Of a stretch of DNA of 64,000 nucleotides, positions 32,193 to 43,871 are shown in pieces; the first letter of the stretch is position 1, and each line of letters begins with the position of its first letter. Where the stretch lies: assembly GCF_020889625.1 (NCBI RefSeq), contig NZ_CP086380.1:136001-200000 (forward strand). The letters run 5' to 3'. The position numbers and the translations under genes are program-made. Below the pieces are notes generated by a model. It did no database searches. It was not told where the DNA came from and saw only the letters and a program-made list of their open reading frames with translations. The DNA comes from Deinococcus radiophilus (GTDB lineage: Bacteria; Deinococcota; Deinococci; Deinococcales; Deinococcaceae).

Positions 32193-34013
32193 TCAGCTGT
32201 GAACCAGGGTGTTCGCATTTTCCATCACATCACCCAAGTCTGGCTGCCAGATGACCACCTGGTTGCGGCCTCCTCGCTTGGCAGCGTACAGCGCCTCGTC
32301 GGCGTGGCGGGTTAGCTCGGCAGCGCTGCTGCTTCCGATTTCAGCCACGCCGATAGAGACGGTCAGTTGTCCTAGCGGCGTACCTGCGTGAGTCAGCGTC
32401 CAGCCTTCGACCGTTTGCCGTAGGGCCTCAGCCCGTTGCAGGGCGGTGGCTGCGTCCGTACCAGGCAGGATCAGCGCGAATTCTTCACCGCCAGGGCGGC
32501 ACGCCGCCTCGTAGGGGGGCTGCACGGCCGCTTTCAGGGCCGCGCCCACCTGCACCAGTACGGCGTCTCCGGCGTCGTGGCCGAAGGTATCGTTGAAACG
32601 CTTGAAGTGATCCACGTCCAGGGCAACCAGTGTGAGTGGCGTACCGTCTCTGCTGGCGCGGCCCAGGCTGGCGCTCAGGTAGTCCTCGTAATGGCGGCGG
32701 TTATACAGGCCGGTCAGCGCGTCGCGGATAGATTGCTGGCGTAGACGGTCCTGGAGCAGCAGTGCGTCCAGCGAGAGTGCCAGCTGCCGGGCCAGACCTT
32801 GCAGTGCGGTGCGGTCAGCGCTGGACATCTGGGTCTGCACCGTGGTGCGCAGCAGGCCAAGGGTTTCGCCGTGGGCCGTCAGCGGCAAGCAGATATACGG
32901 GCAGCCGCCCAGCTCAGCTCCCTGACAGGGTGCGGCAAAGCTGCGCTCGTCGGGCCACAGGGTATCGCCGTGGCGAAGAGCCCAGCAGGTGTCGTGCGGC
33001 ATCGTGCGTCCCGGTGCTGTCCCCCAGGCGGCCAACGGCTGCAAGATGTTGCGTGAAGGGGCAAACAGCAGCAGTTCGCCGCTGGACTCCGGCAGCAGTG
33101 CGGGCAGCGCCAGTGAAGCCACCTGTGCGCCTTCCTCCAGACTGCGTGCGGCCAACAGCAGGTCGCTGAGCTCGCCGAGCTGCCGCAGGGACCGTTCCTG
33201 CACTTCCAGTTCATGCAAGTGGCTCTGGGTCTGGCCCCGTGCCTCTTCCAGCTGGTGGCTCATGGAATTGAAGGCCGCCGCCAGACGGCGCTGTTCGGCC
33301 AGGCTCGATTTGGGAAGCTGGGCTTGCTCCCCCCGTGCCAGCCGTCCAGCGGCCGCGCCCACCGCGCCCAGTTGCCGGCTCAGCCAGTCGGCACCCCACC
33401 AGGCCACCAGCGCCGAGCCGAGCAGTACGGCCAGCCCGGCCAACAACAGGGTAGTTCTCAGGATCTGAAAGCGGCGGGCGGCCAGGGCTTCACGTGCTTG
33501 CAGCGACGCTTGGGCCGCTTCGGTATAAGCCGCTGTCTCTGCGCGCATCCGGTCGACCAGCGCCTTGCCACGTCCGGATGCCACCACCGCCTCGGCCTGT
33601 TCTTTGGAGACGCGCCGGAGGTCAATTTCAGGCCGGGCCACATCATTGGTCCAGCGCTCCACCAGCCGTTCAAAGTTGTTCAGATGGGTTTCGCGCTCGG
33701 CCCGTTCGCTTTCGCTAAGGCGGGCGGCCCGTTCTTCCAGACTCCGTATGGCCTGGGGCAACCTGGCCTGCGCCGCGTGGTAGGGCTCTAAAAAAGCGTC
33801 CTCTCCAGTAATCACATACCCACGGAGTCCGGTTTCCATGTTTAGGACCAGTCCCAGCAGCGCGTTGACTTCAGCGATCTCTTCGTGGGCCTGTTCGGCA
33901 TACTGCGTGGCCTGGGTATTGGCGTCCACTGCCCGGCTGAGCAGGATGCCAGACAGCAAAAGCAGCGCCACGAACGGCACTTGCAGCAGCAGGAAGAAGA
34001 GACGCAGATTCAC
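32193..34013 (-). CDS. Membrane-bound diguanylate cyclase (CHASE3-HAMP-GAF-GGDEF)
   Basis: About 606 residues. A first helix (LRLFFLLLQVPFVALLLLSG) is followed by a CHASE3 sensor with the typical VLNMETGLRGYVITGEDAFLEPY. A second helix (TTLLLAGLAVLLGSALVAWW), a HAMP linker, a GAF-like domain (about 330-430) and a C-terminal GGDEF domain come next. The active site reads RPGGEEF and the start of the catalytic domain reads DALTGLYNRRHYE. No RxxD inhibitory site is seen before GGEEF. It should make c-di-GMP in response to an extracellular or redox cue. The GTG at 34013 is chosen because it directly precedes the first helix; an ATG at 34055 would overlap the divergent gene. Confidence 0.85.
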   Translation of the reverse strand: MNLRLFFLLLQVPFVALLLLSGILLSRAVDANTQATQYAEQAHEEIAEVNALLGLVLNMETGLRGYVITGEDAFLEPYHAAQARLPQAIRSLEERAARLSESERAERETHLNNFERLVERWTNDVARPEIDLRRVSKEQAEAVVASGRGKALVDRMRAETAAYTEAAQASLQAREALAARRFQILRTTLLLAGLAVLLGSALVAWWGADWLSRQLGAVGAAAGRLARGEQAQLPKSSLAEQRRLAAAFNSMSHQLEEARGQTQSHLHELEVQERSLRQLGELSDLLLAARSLEEGAQVASLALPALLPESSGELLLFAPSRNILQPLAAWGTAPGRTMPHDTCWALRHGDTLWPDERSFAAPCQGAELGGCPYICLPLTAHGETLGLLRTTVQTQMSSADRTALQGLARQLALSLDALLLQDRLRQQSIRDALTGLYNRRHYEDYLSASLGRASRDGTPLTLVALDVDHFKRFNDTFGHDAGDAVLVQVGAALKAAVQPPYEAACRPGGEEFALILPGTDAATALQRAEALRQTVEGWTLTHAGTPLGQLTVSIGVAEIGSSSAAELTRHADEALYAAKRGGRNQVVIWQPDLGDVMENANTLVHS

Positions 34014-34053
34014 CGCTTTCAGGCTAGGGGGTGCGGTATGGCACAATTCCCAC

Positions 34054-34596
34054 ATGACCCGTGCCTCCGAGCTGGACCCCCAAATGCTGGAACTCCTGCA
34101 GCAGATGTTCGACCTGGCCCGCAGCGGTGACGCCGAAACCATGCGCGGCTGGCTGGAAAAAGGCGTGCCAGCCAACCTGACCAACGAAAAGGGCGACACC
34201 CTGCTGATGCTGGCGGCCTACAACGGTCAGCCGGAGGCAGTGCGAGTGTTGCTGGAAGCGGGGGCCGACGCTGGCCGGGCCAATGACCGGGGCCAGACGC
34301 CGCTCCAGGCGGCGGCCTTCAAGGGCGACATGGACATGGTGCGCCTGATGCTGGACCTGGGGGTGGACGTGAACAGCGCTGGCCCGGATGGGCGCACGGC
34401 CCTCTTTCTGGCGGCCATGTTTGACCGTCTAGAGATGCTGGAACTGCTCCTAGAGCGCGGCGCTGACCTCAGTGCCCGTGACGCCGCAGGCTTCACTGCG
34501 CTGGACGCCGCCCATCAGATGGGCGCACCGGGCACGGCAGCGCGGCTGGCAGAACTGATAGACGCCAGTGCTTCCGCTGCCGAGCGTCACAGCTAG
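34054..34596 (+). CDS. Ankyrin-repeat protein
   Basis: 180 residues. Four consecutive 33-residue ankyrin units are visible: DTLLMLAAYNGQPEAVRVLL, QTPLQAAAFKGDMDMVRLML, RTALFLAAMFDRLEMLELLL, and a last FTALDAAHQMG unit. It has no signal peptide, so it is a cytoplasmic protein-protein adaptor. The ATG at 34054 is close to the divergent cyclase gene and could share a regulatory region with it. The binding partner is unknown. Confidence 0.85.
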   Translation: MTRASELDPQMLELLQQMFDLARSGDAETMRGWLEKGVPANLTNEKGDTLLMLAAYNGQPEAVRVLLEAGADAGRANDRGQTPLQAAAFKGDMDMVRLMLDLGVDVNSAGPDGRTALFLAAMFDRLEMLELLLERGADLSARDAAGFTALDAAHQMGAPGTAARLAELIDASASAAERHS

Positions 34597-34597
34597 T

Positions 34598-34933
34598 TCA
34601 GCCCTGGGCGGCTTGCTCTCTGGCCCGCTCACGCAGGTACAGATACAGCGGCAGCCCGAAGGATGGCCCGACCAGGAGCGTGCCCAGCACGGGCGCCCAG
34701 CGATGCGGAATCCGCCTTCTTACCTCAGCCCGGATCAGAAACAGGACGGTCAGGGCGGTCACGGCCACCTCGGCCCAAGCAAAGGCCGCGAGGTGATTGC
34801 CGGCCACCTCACGCCACAGTTGCCCCAGGTCCAGGCCATGTTCCAGCAGCCAAGGCCAGAACCCAGCCAGCGGCAGCAGCACTCCCAGCATGCTGAGCAG
34901 CAGATACATCGGGCTCCTGACGCTGTGTGTCAT
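34598..34933 (-). CDS. DUF2834-like small membrane protein
   Basis: 111 residues with three hydrophobic helices. The N-terminal YLLLSMLGVLLPLAGFWPWLLEHGLD and the C-terminal VGPSFGLPLYLYLRER match the layout of DUF2834 proteins (helix, EHGxD turn, basic R-rich loop, final LPLYLYLRE). Function is unknown in the family. It is convergent with the ankyrin gene. Confidence 0.6.
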   Translation of the reverse strand: MTHSVRSPMYLLLSMLGVLLPLAGFWPWLLEHGLDLGQLWREVAGNHLAAFAWAEVAVTALTVLFLIRAEVRRRIPHRWAPVLGTLLVGPSFGLPLYLYLRERAREQAAQG

Positions 34934-35032
34934 GACCTCAGCCTAACGGGACCGAGACAGCAGAAGGTCAGGCCTCTGGACGGCTTGGGCGCATACCCTG
35001 GGCCACATCTCAGTCCTATCCGCTGCCCGTGC

Positions 35033-35072
35033 TATCCTCTAATCCCGTGAGCCTGGTGCCACGGCTTTTTTT
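35033..35072 (+). promoter_or_regulatory. Terminator-like hairpin in the pyrG leader (possible attenuator)
   Basis: CCGTG (35045-35049) pairs with CACGG (35060-35064), followed by seven T (35066-35072), about 100 bp upstream of the pyrG start. A TATCCT -10-like hexamer (35033-35038) lies just before it, so the hairpin would form at the very 5' end of the transcript. In several Gram-positive bacteria pyrG is controlled by leader attenuation sensing CTP. The same mechanism here is a guess. Confidence 0.4.
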
Positions 35073-35168
35073 ATGGTTCGCCGTAAGGTAGATCAAAAAA
35101 AGCTTGTGGCGCGGCCTTGAGCATTTGTTCCGCATCTCCCCGCCCTTCCTCTCCCCAAGGAGTCCTGC

Positions 35169-36830
<1,662 letters not shown>

Positions 36831-36847
36831 AATGCGGGAGCAAGGTA

Positions 36848-36884
36848 GGCCAGGGGAGAGCTGTTTTCCTGGCCCGTTTTGTTT
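36848..36884 (+). terminator. Intrinsic terminator after pyrG
   Basis: GGCCAGG (36848-36854) pairs with CCTGGCC (36868-36874), then CGTTTTGTTT. Confidence 0.8.
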
Positions 36885-36903
36885 GGGAAGAGCTGGCTAG
36901 GAG

Positions 36904-38670
36904 TTACAGTCCCCGCGCAGGCCGGGCGTCGGGAGCGCAGCGGTAAGGCAGATATTCTGGGGTCCACTGGTGACGCTGGATAAACTCGGTCAGCTCAGCG
37001 TCGGTCAGGTTGCGGATGCGGCGCTCGGCGCTAACCCCTTCGCGGACCGCCTGACGCGCCACCCGTACAGCCACCTGCTGACTGACTTCCCGCAGCTGCT
37101 CAATGTGCGGAAAGATGGCCCCTGGCCCCCCCTGGGCTGCCGTAAAGTCGGCCAGGGTCTGCGCCGCTTCCATCACCATGCCCCCCGTGATCTCGCGGGC
37201 GCGGCTCATGACGGCCCCGAAGCCGAGGCCCGGAAAGATAAACGCATTGTTGCCCTGGCCGACGCGGTACTCGCGCCCGCCGTACGTCACGGGCGAGAAG
37301 GGACTGCCGGTGGCGATGATCGCCCCACCGTCCGTCCAGGCCAGCAGGTCGGCGGGATGGGCCTCGATGTGACTGGTGGGGTTGCTCAGCGGAAAGACGA
37401 TGGGGCGGGCCGTATTGCGGTGCATGGCCCGGATCACGTCTTCGCTGAACAGGCCTGCTGCTCCGGTCAGGCCCAGCAGCGCGGTGGCTCCAGCGCAGCG
37501 CACCGTGTCCAGCAGGCTTGGCTGCTCACCTGCGCCCCAGTCCGCCACGGCTTCACGCGGCTGGATAAAGGGGCGCTGGAACTCGTCGGCCTCGTAGCCA
37601 TGTCCTTCCACCAGCAGACCTTCCTTGGTGATCACGAATAGCCGCTGCTGTACCTCCTGTTCGCTGAGGCCTTCACGCAGCAGGCCCTGGCGAATCATGC
37701 CTGCCACGCCGATGCCTCCGGCTCCGTTGCCCGCCACCACGAAGACCTGATCGGCCAGACGTTCGCCCTTTTGCCGCGCCGCGCTGATCAGCCCTGCCAC
37801 CGCCATGGCCCCGGTGCCCTGAATGTCGTCGTTGAAGCTGGGAATGACCCGCCGGAAGCGCTCCAGCACCCGGAAGGCGGTGGCCCGCGAAAAGTCCTCC
37901 CACTGGATGATCGCCTGTGGGTAGCGCTCGGCCACGGCTTCCACGAAATGGTCCAGAAACTCGTCGTACTCGCGGCCCGTCAGGCGGCGGTGGTGTTGGC
38001 CCAAGTACAGCGGATCGGCCAGCAGGTCTTCGCGGTCGGTACCCACATCCAGCTCGACGGGCAGGGTCTTGTCCAGGCCCAGGCCACCCCCGGCCACATA
38101 CAGGCTCAGCTTGCCGATGCTGATGGCCATACCCCCGAAGCCCTGGTCGCCCAGGCCCAGAATGGCGCTGGAATCGGTGGCGACAATCATCCGCACGTCG
38201 TTCAGCGGCACGTTGTCCAGCACTTCGCTCACATGGTCAATGTCGTCGGTGCTGACCGCCAACCCGCGCGGATAGCGGTAGATGCCCGAAAAGTTTTTGA
38301 CCGCCTCACCGACGGTAGGGGTGTACAGCACCGGCAGCATTTCTTCCAGGTGGTCCAAAAACAGTGCGTAGAACAGCACCTCGTTGCGGTCCTGCAGAGC
38401 GCGGAGGAACTCGTGGCGCTCCAAGTCACTGGTCAGCCGTCCGTAGGCGCGGTAGGTGCGGGCTTTTTGCTCCTCCAGGGTATTGGTGTGCGGCGGAACC
38501 AACCCTTCGATGCCCAGCTCACGGCGCTCCTCCCGGGAGAAGCCGGTGCTCTTGTTCAGCAGCGGAATCTGGAGCAGCGGGAATCCGGTGACGTGCACTT
38601 CGACGTAGCGCCCGCCGTCCTCATCCTGCTTGATGTCGTAGTAGCTGGTCAGGTTCTCGGTCTGCGGCAT
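36904..38670 (-). CDS. NAD-dependent malic enzyme (large, MaeA/SfcA type)
   Basis: 588 residues, the long-form malic enzyme. The malate-binding motif YTPTVGEAV is followed by the tyrosine block [12 protein letters not shown] and [13 protein letters not shown]. The nucleotide-binding loop reads [12 protein letters not shown], and a conserved [11 protein letters not shown] lies further on. It decarboxylates malate to pyruvate and can supply NADH or gluconeogenic precursors. The cofactor preference (NAD over NADP) is inferred from overall similarity to SfcA. It is monocistronic. Confidence 0.9.
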   Translation of the reverse strand: MPQTENLTSYYDIKQDEDGGRYVEVHVTGFPLLQIPLLNKSTGFSREERRELGIEGLVPPHTNTLEEQKARTYRAYGRLTSDLERHEFLRALQDRNEVLFYALFLDHLEEMLPVLYTPTVGEAVKNFSGIYRYPRGLAVSTDDIDHVSEVLDNVPLNDVRMIVATDSSAILGLGDQGFGGMAISIGKLSLYVAGGGLGLDKTLPVELDVGTDREDLLADPLYLGQHHRRLTGREYDEFLDHFVEAVAERYPQAIIQWEDFSRATAFRVLERFRRVIPSFNDDIQGTGAMAVAGLISAARQKGERLADQVFVVAGNGAGGIGVAGMIRQGLLREGLSEQEVQQRLFVITKEGLLVEGHGYEADEFQRPFIQPREAVADWGAGEQPSLLDTVRCAGATALLGLTGAAGLFSEDVIRAMHRNTARPIVFPLSNPTSHIEAHPADLLAWTDGGAIIATGSPFSPVTYGGREYRVGQGNNAFIFPGLGFGAVMSRAREITGGMVMEAAQTLADFTAAQGGPGAIFPHIEQLREVSQQVAVRVARQAVREGVSAERRIRNLTDAELTEFIQRHQWTPEYLPYRCAPDARPARGL

Positions 38671-38708
38671 AACTGCCCTTAGGATACGCGGGCTGGGTTC
38701 TGCTCTGG

Positions 38709-39149
38709 TCAGGCGGTAGGCTCCTCCTGCAGTTGGCCCGCCGCCCTGGCCCGCTCCCGCAGCGCCGCGAAATTGGCCTGGATTTTCTCTGCCCCCAGGA
38801 CCAGTTGGCTGGCGGTCCCGTGCCCGATGTCATCACCCAGGCTGCTGACCGCTTGCAATGAACAGACGATTCGGCGGCGGTCCACTTCCTGCAAGGTGGC
38901 CGTCACCGTGACCTGCATGCCTGGCAGCGCCGAGCCGGTATGAAAGACTTCCACCTGCATGCCGATGCTTTCTTCGCCCGCTTCCAAAAAGGGCAGCAGC
39001 AGCTTGCGCCCGGCTTCCTCAAAGTGTTTCGCCATGGAATAGGTGGAATAGACCGGGTGCAGCGGCCCCAGTTCGGTAAAGTTGACGGTCATGTCGTCCG
39101 TCACCGTGATAGTCAGTGTCTCGCGGTGGCCCTCGGGAATCGGTTGCAT
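38709..39149 (-). CDS. Hotdog-fold thioesterase (FlK/PaaI-like)
   Basis: 146 residues. The core [53 protein letters not shown] has the helix-Glu and His positions of FlK-like thioesterases (T/S at the N-cap, E in the helix, H in the following strand). The substrate is probably an acyl-CoA. The ATG at 39149 gives a family-length protein. It is downstream of, and divergent from, the YihY gene. Confidence 0.65.
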   Translation of the reverse strand: MQPIPEGHRETLTITVTDDMTVNFTELGPLHPVYSTYSMAKHFEEAGRKLLLPFLEAGEESIGMQVEVFHTGSALPGMQVTVTATLQEVDRRRIVCSLQAVSSLGDDIGHGTASQLVLGAEKIQANFAALRERARAAGQLQEEPTA

Positions 39150-39255
39150 GGCTTGCAGGCTAGCAAGTCCCGCACTCGGCCTGGCAACCCTAAACGGCGC
39201 GTAAGTGCCGCAACGGGCCAGCGGTGCGCCCCTGGCGTTTAGACTGGGCCTTACT

Positions 39256-40470
39256 ATGCTCACCGTACCTCAAGTTGCCCTGCTGATCCGCGAGGCGGTG
39301 CAGTCCTTCGGCAAGGACAACGCTCCGCGCCTCGCCGCTGCACTGACCTACTTCACCATCTTTGCGCTGATCCCGCTGCTGATTCTGGCGATCACCTTTA
39401 TGACCAGCCTGCTGGCGGACCCCAGCATCCAGCAGCGCATCGTGGATTTCGTTTCCAATAACTTCGGTGCCGATGTCGGCAAGACCCTCTCTGACCTGAT
39501 TGCCGAGCGCGGCGACGAGGTGGACCTCAGCCGGGGCGTCACCACTGGGGCGATTGTCGGTCTGGCCACGCTGGCCTGGGGCGCGACCAACCTGTTCGTG
39601 CAACTGCAAGCTTCGCTCAATGAGCTGTGGAACGTGCCGGAAGACGCCACCGGTGGATTTGCCGGGCAACTCAAAACGCGCGGCAAGGGTCTGCTGATGG
39701 TGCTGGGCTTCGGGGTCGTGATGCTGCTGTTCTTCGGGCTGAATACCTATATGTCGGCCATCGCCACGCAACTGGGCGAAGCCTGGGGCGCCGGGGCGTT
39801 CCTGGCCCGTCTGGGCACACTGATTCTGGGTGCGGTACTGCTGACTGGCGTCTTTGCCGTTATCTACCGCGTGCTGCCCAATGTTCGCCTGCGCTGGAAA
39901 GACGTCCTGGTCGGTGCGGCCTTTACGGCGGTGCTGTTTAGCCTGCTGCAACTGGTCATCACCTGGTACTTCGCCAACTTTGCGCCGGGGAGCGCGTTCG
40001 GGGCCTACTCGTCCATCATCCTGCTGCTGCTGTGGATCTACTACAACTCCATGGCACTGTTTTTCGGAGCCGAGATGACCTACGCCTACGCCAAGCACTT
40101 CGGGTCCAGTGAGGCGGCCCGCAGCGCTCAGGTCAAGGAAGAAGGCTACCTGACTCCCCGCGAAGCCCGCGCCATTGCTTACGCTGCCGAAACTGGTGGC
40201 GCGATGACCCCGCAGCAGCGCCAGCGCGCCTGGCAGCGCACCACTCGGATGGAGCAGCCGCACTCCATGCTGACCATGCAGCAGTCCGCCCCCAAACCGG
40301 TGTTGCCTAGCATCGGCGGGGCGCTGTGGAATGCCTTGGCCGCGGTGCTGGCCGTCCCTGCGCTGCTGCTTGCCAAGGCGCTGGGTCTAGGCGGCACCAA
40401 GCAAGTGACCCAGAAGCGTGTCACGGTACATACCGACAAAGATGCCATCTACACCACGCCCAAGCGCTGA
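39256..40470 (+). CDS. YihY/BrkB-family inner-membrane protein
   Basis: 404 residues. Six transmembrane helices fill the first 290 residues, with the family signature [20 protein letters not shown] in helix 1 and [25 protein letters not shown] at the end. A cytoplasmic tail of about 110 residues follows, unusually long and with a Gln/Arg-rich part and another weak hydrophobic stretch ([17 protein letters not shown]). Despite an old label as RNase BN the family is now seen as a membrane protein of unknown transport or structural role. ATG 39256 is preferred over the upstream start. Confidence 0.85.
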   Translation: MLTVPQVALLIREAVQSFGKDNAPRLAAALTYFTIFALIPLLILAITFMTSLLADPSIQQRIVDFVSNNFGADVGKTLSDLIAERGDEVDLSRGVTTGAIVGLATLAWGATNLFVQLQASLNELWNVPEDATGGFAGQLKTRGKGLLMVLGFGVVMLLFFGLNTYMSAIATQLGEAWGAGAFLARLGTLILGAVLLTGVFAVIYRVLPNVRLRWKDVLVGAAFTAVLFSLLQLVITWYFANFAPGSAFGAYSSIILLLLWIYYNSMALFFGAEMTYAYAKHFGSSEAARSAQVKEEGYLTPREARAIAYAAETGGAMTPQQRQRAWQRTTRMEQPHSMLTMQQSAPKPVLPSIGGALWNALAAVLAVPALLLAKALGLGGTKQVTQKRVTVHTDKDAIYTTPKR

Positions 40471-40476
40471 GCCATT

Positions 40477-40513
40477 CAGCCCGCAGAGCAGCCCCGGTGC
40501 GGGCTGTTTTTTT
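40477..40513 (+). terminator. Intrinsic terminator after the YihY gene
   Basis: CAGCCCGCA (40477-40485) pairs with TGCGGGCTG (40498-40506), followed by seven T. Confidence 0.85.
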
Positions 40514-40609
40514 GGGTGTATTGAACGGTCAGGCACTTTATAGGTCTGGGCGCTCATCAATCGTTGCCCCTCTGCTGCGCAGACGGTGCCCCGTGGCAGG
40601 ATGGGGGAG

Positions 40610-41440
40610 ATGACCGAACAGGGAACCAACCATGACCCCGAAGCCCGCTTATTCCACTTGCCGACGCGTGATCCGTCGCGGCCCACCGTGCTGGTCGCCA
40701 ACGACGACGGCATTTTCTCACCGGGCATCAAGGCGCTGGGTCTGGCGATGGCCAGCTTTGCCAATGTGGTGGTGGTGGCCCCGGACGTAGAACAGTCGGC
40801 GGTTGGACACGGCATCACCATTCGCCGCCCGCTGCGCTTCAAGCACACGGCGTCGGCGGGCTTTGGGGAAATTCCGGCTTACCGGGTGGACGGCACTCCC
40901 GCTGACTGCGTGGTCCTCGGCGTTCATTTGCTGGGACGCCCTGATCTGGTGGTCAGCGGGATCAATATCGGCCCCAACTTGGGTGATGACCTGACGCACT
41001 CCGGCACCGTGGCTGCCGCCATTGAAGGCCTGGCACTCGGTCTGCCCTCTATTGCCTTCAGCCAACAGGCCCGTCTAGATGGCGAGTACGACTTTTCCGC
41101 TGGCGCGGCTTATGCGGCCCGCCTGGCTGCCGAGGTGGCCCAGCGGGGCCTGCCACCACGCACCCTGCTGAACGTAAACTTCCCAGGCACTGATCCCCAG
41201 GGCGTGCAGGTCACAGAAGTGGGGATGCACCGCTGGGAAGATCGCATCGATTCACGCCGCGATCCCGAAGGCCGCGAGTACCACTGGGTCGCTGGCACCA
41301 GCACCGCCCCCGAGCAGGAAGATGAGCGCACCGATTACGGCGCAGTGCAGCGCGGCCTGATAAGCGTGTCTCCGGTGCGGCTGGACCTGACCGCCCGTGA
41401 CCTGCTGCCTGAAGTGGCAGGCTACCTGCCGCCGCTCTGA
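40610..41440 (+). CDS. surE: 5'/3'-nucleotidase SurE
   Basis: 276 residues. The metal-binding N-terminus [17 protein letters not shown] and [14 protein letters not shown] are classic SurE motifs, followed by [24 protein letters not shown]. SurE removes phosphate from nucleoside monophosphates and polyphosphate under stress. The ATG at 40610 is supported by GGGGGAG just upstream. It lies 83 bp ahead of the cyclophilin lipoprotein gene on the same strand. Confidence 0.93.
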   Translation: MTEQGTNHDPEARLFHLPTRDPSRPTVLVANDDGIFSPGIKALGLAMASFANVVVVAPDVEQSAVGHGITIRRPLRFKHTASAGFGEIPAYRVDGTPADCVVLGVHLLGRPDLVVSGINIGPNLGDDLTHSGTVAAAIEGLALGLPSIAFSQQARLDGEYDFSAGAAYAARLAAEVAQRGLPPRTLLNVNFPGTDPQGVQVTEVGMHRWEDRIDSRRDPEGREYHWVAGTSTAPEQEDERTDYGAVQRGLISVSPVRLDLTARDLLPEVAGYLPPL

Positions 41441-41523
41441 GGTGGATCACAACGGTGGATAGGCTCCTGCCTCCTCATGCCCGGTTTAACGCCACTCCCA
41501 CCGAAGCGGCTAAACTGATCGGC

Positions 41524-42363
41524 ATGACTTTTGCCAACAATACGCGTGCCCTGATGCTGGCGGCGCTGCTGGGCGCAGGCGTCCTGAGCGCCTGTCAGGA
41601 GCAGACCACCACGACCACCGAAACCACCGCAACTACCACGGAAACGGAAACGACTGATCCCGAAACCGCTGATGTAGAAACGGATACGGCAGCAACCGAA
41701 GATACTGACGCTGACACGGCTCAGGCTGAGCTGCCTGAAGTGACTGAGCCGGGTGAAATCCCCGCTGGCTACACCCAGGTAGACCCATTGAGCCAGGAAC
41801 CAGTACGTGAATTCGATGCCCTGCCAGAACGCACCCTGCAAGACGGCACCGACTACTACGCCCTGCTGGACACCTCGCGCGGCCAGGTGCTGATTGACCT
41901 GCTGGAAGAAGAAACTCCCGTGACCGTGAACAACTTCGTGTACCTGGCCCGTAACGGCTTTTATGACGGTACCCGCTTTCACCGCGTCATTGACGGCTTC
42001 ATGGCGCAGGGCGGCGATCCCCAAAGCGTGGACGAGGCCCAGCAAGACGCCTGGGGCACCGGCGGCCCCGGCTATCAGTTCGCTGACGAGATTCGCCAGG
42101 ATCTGACCTTTACGGAACCCAACCTGTTGGCGATGGCCAACTCTGGCCCAGGCACCAACGGCTCGCAGTTTTTCATTACCTTTGGCCCCACCGAGTTTCT
42201 CAATGGCCGCCACACCATCTTCGGCAAAGTCGTTGAAGGCGGGGACAGCCAAGCTGTGCTGGACGGCCTGACCCGCACCGCGTCCAGTGACACAGGTTCT
42301 GAAGCTCCCATTGAAGGCGCGGTTCCGGACCGCCTGCTCAGCGTGCGGATTCTGACCAAGTAA
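41524..42363 (+). CDS. Cyclophilin-type peptidyl-prolyl isomerase, lipoprotein
   Basis: 279 residues. A signal peptide ends in the lipobox LSAC (about residues 21-24), so the protein should be lipid-anchored outside the membrane. A Thr/Glu/Asp-rich linker (about 25-75) precedes the cyclophilin domain. Catalytic blocks are present: [34 protein letters not shown] and [12 protein letters not shown]. It should speed prolyl isomerisation in secreted proteins. A terminator shared with the convergent gmk gene follows. Confidence 0.92.
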   Translation: MTFANNTRALMLAALLGAGVLSACQEQTTTTTETTATTTETETTDPETADVETDTAATEDTDADTAQAELPEVTEPGEIPAGYTQVDPLSQEPVREFDALPERTLQDGTDYYALLDTSRGQVLIDLLEEETPVTVNNFVYLARNGFYDGTRFHRVIDGFMAQGGDPQSVDEAQQDAWGTGGPGYQFADEIRQDLTFTEPNLLAMANSGPGTNGSQFFITFGPTEFLNGRHTIFGKVVEGGDSQAVLDGLTRTASSDTGSEAPIEGAVPDRLLSVRILTK

Positions 42364-42375
42364 TTTCCCCACGGG

Positions 42376-42412
42376 AAAGGCGCCACTCCTCTAACGGAAA
42401 GGCGCCTTTTTT
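42376..42412. terminator. Terminator between the cyclophilin gene and gmk
   Basis: AAAGGCGCC (42376-42384) pairs with GGCGCCTTT (42401-42409), followed by T; usable on the plus strand. Confidence 0.75.
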
Positions 42413-42434
42413 GCTGCTGAATGTCTGCCCCAAC

Positions 42435-43121
42435 CTACCGTGCGCCGGGCCGCAGCCGATCTGCCGACTGGCAGGCCCGATGCTGCTCTGGCGTGCGCTC
42501 TGTTTCGGGGACCAAGCGGGCGCGTTCGCCGCGCTGAATGGTGTGCAGGTCCGTTACGGCCTGCTCCAGCTCGTCGTTGACCACCACGTAATCGAACATT
42601 TCGGTCTGGGCCATTTCCACCTCGGCGCGGGCCAGCCGTTTTTCAATGCGGTCCTGTGACTCGGTGGCGCGTTCTTCCAGTCGGCGGCGCAGCTCGGCCA
42701 GGCTGGGCGGCATGATAAAGATCATGATTGCGCCGTTTCCCAGCCGCTGACGCACCTGCTTGGCTCCTTCTACTTCAATCTCCAGAACTACGTCCTGTCC
42801 CCGTTCTAGGGCCGCCCGAATGGGGGCCAGCGGCGTGCCGTAGTGGTTGCCCACGAACTCGGCGTGCTCCAGAAATTCATCCTGGGCAATGTGTTCCTCA
42901 AAGGTCGAACGGTCTACGAACACATAGTCCACACCGTCGCGCTCACCGGGGCGGGGTGCCCGGGTGGTCCAGGAGGTCGAATAAAATACGTCCTGTTCCT
43001 TAAGCCAGTCGGCCCGCAAAGTACCCTTGCCTACCCCTGACGCTCCGGTCATCACCAGCAGCAGACCACGTGGCGGCTGGGAAGCAGGGTCCGGAACAGG
43101 ACGGGATAACTCGTCATTCAT
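42435..43121 (-). CDS. gmk: Guanylate kinase
   Basis: 228 residues. The P-loop reads MTGASGVGKGTL; this is followed by STSWTTRAPRPGERDGVDYVFV (GMP-binding) and HYGTPLAPIRAALERGQDVVLEIEVEGA. It phosphorylates GMP to GDP. The family's usual rpoZ neighbour is not found downstream or upstream. An N-terminal extension of about 18 Pro-rich residues precedes the P-loop domain. It probably has its own promoter, since a terminator separates it from the gene upstream. Confidence 0.94.
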   Translation of the reverse strand: MNDELSRPVPDPASQPPRGLLLVMTGASGVGKGTLRADWLKEQDVFYSTSWTTRAPRPGERDGVDYVFVDRSTFEEHIAQDEFLEHAEFVGNHYGTPLAPIRAALERGQDVVLEIEVEGAKQVRQRLGNGAIMIFIMPPSLAELRRRLEERATESQDRIEKRLARAEVEMAQTEMFDYVVVNDELEQAVTDLHTIQRGERARLVPETERTPEQHRACQSADRLRPGAR

Positions 43122-43199
43122 AGCGCCAAGGATACGCTGCCCTCCCTTGACGTACCAAGTGCGCTGCTCCTGAGCAGGCTGGCGCGGCGGCCCAACAGC

Positions 43200-43231
43200 A
43201 AAACTCCCCTCCAGATTTCGGAAGGGGAGCT
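43200..43231 (-). terminator. Intrinsic terminator of the basic-tailed hypothetical gene
   Basis: CTCCCCT-CC pairs with GG-AGGGGAG (43205-43213 with 43221-43230); read on the minus strand the stem is followed by TTTTG. Confidence 0.7.
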
Positions 43232-43249
43232 TTGGATCAGAAGAAGCGC

Positions 43250-43687
43250 TTATTTACGGCTGCGGGTGGTTCGCCGCGGCTTGGTGCGCGATTTGCCCAG
43301 AGCCTGGCCTTTTTCAAAGCTGGCCTGCATTTTCTCCTGGGTCTGCTGGGCCAACTGCTCAAAGTCGACCAGTCCGGCTTCTACCGTTTCCTGGGTGGCC
43401 TTGATGCTGCCGCCTTTACGGCTGACGGCCAGTTCACGGTTCTGCTCTTCGAACCACTCCGCGAACTCGGGGGTGTAGTCAAACAGCATTTCTTTGGTGT
43501 CTTTTTGGTAGCTGCCCGTTTGACCACGGCGGCTGTACTCTTTGGGCATGGTAAAGCGTTCACCGGGCAAATAAATGGCTTTGAACTGTCCGGTACGTAC
43601 CGCTTCACGGAAATTGCGGACAAAGGTGTCGCTGCGCTGTGCATTGGTCAATTCCTTGACCTGTTCACTTAGTCTCTTATAACTCAT
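43250..43687 (-). CDS. Hypothetical protein with lysine/arginine-rich C-terminus
   Basis: 145 residues. A folded N-terminal part (about 1-95) contains QRSDTFVRNFREAVRTGQFKA and a WFEEQNREL helix. A helical linker rich in Gln and Glu follows, then a very basic tail (KSRTKPRRTTRSRK) that could bind nucleic acid. GGAGGATCA precedes ATG 43687 and fixes the start. It has its own terminator. No family was recognised; a nucleoid- or RNA-associated role is possible. Confidence 0.55.
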   Translation of the reverse strand: MSYKRLSEQVKELTNAQRSDTFVRNFREAVRTGQFKAIYLPGERFTMPKEYSRRGQTGSYQKDTKEMLFDYTPEFAEWFEEQNRELAVSRKGGSIKATQETVEAGLVDFEQLAQQTQEKMQASFEKGQALGKSRTKPRRTTRSRK

Positions 43688-43871
43688 TGATCCTCCGGCA
43701 AGCAGTATAAGAATAGCGCTGGGCCAAGTAAAGGGACTATCGCGAACAGTGACAAGACAACTTCCATCAGAAGTGAGAATAGATCCCAGATCTATGAGTT
43801 TGCCGGTCATTGTCTTTTGTTGCGGCTACCTCATGATGTGCCTATAAGTGCTGGAACCTTATGCCTATCCG

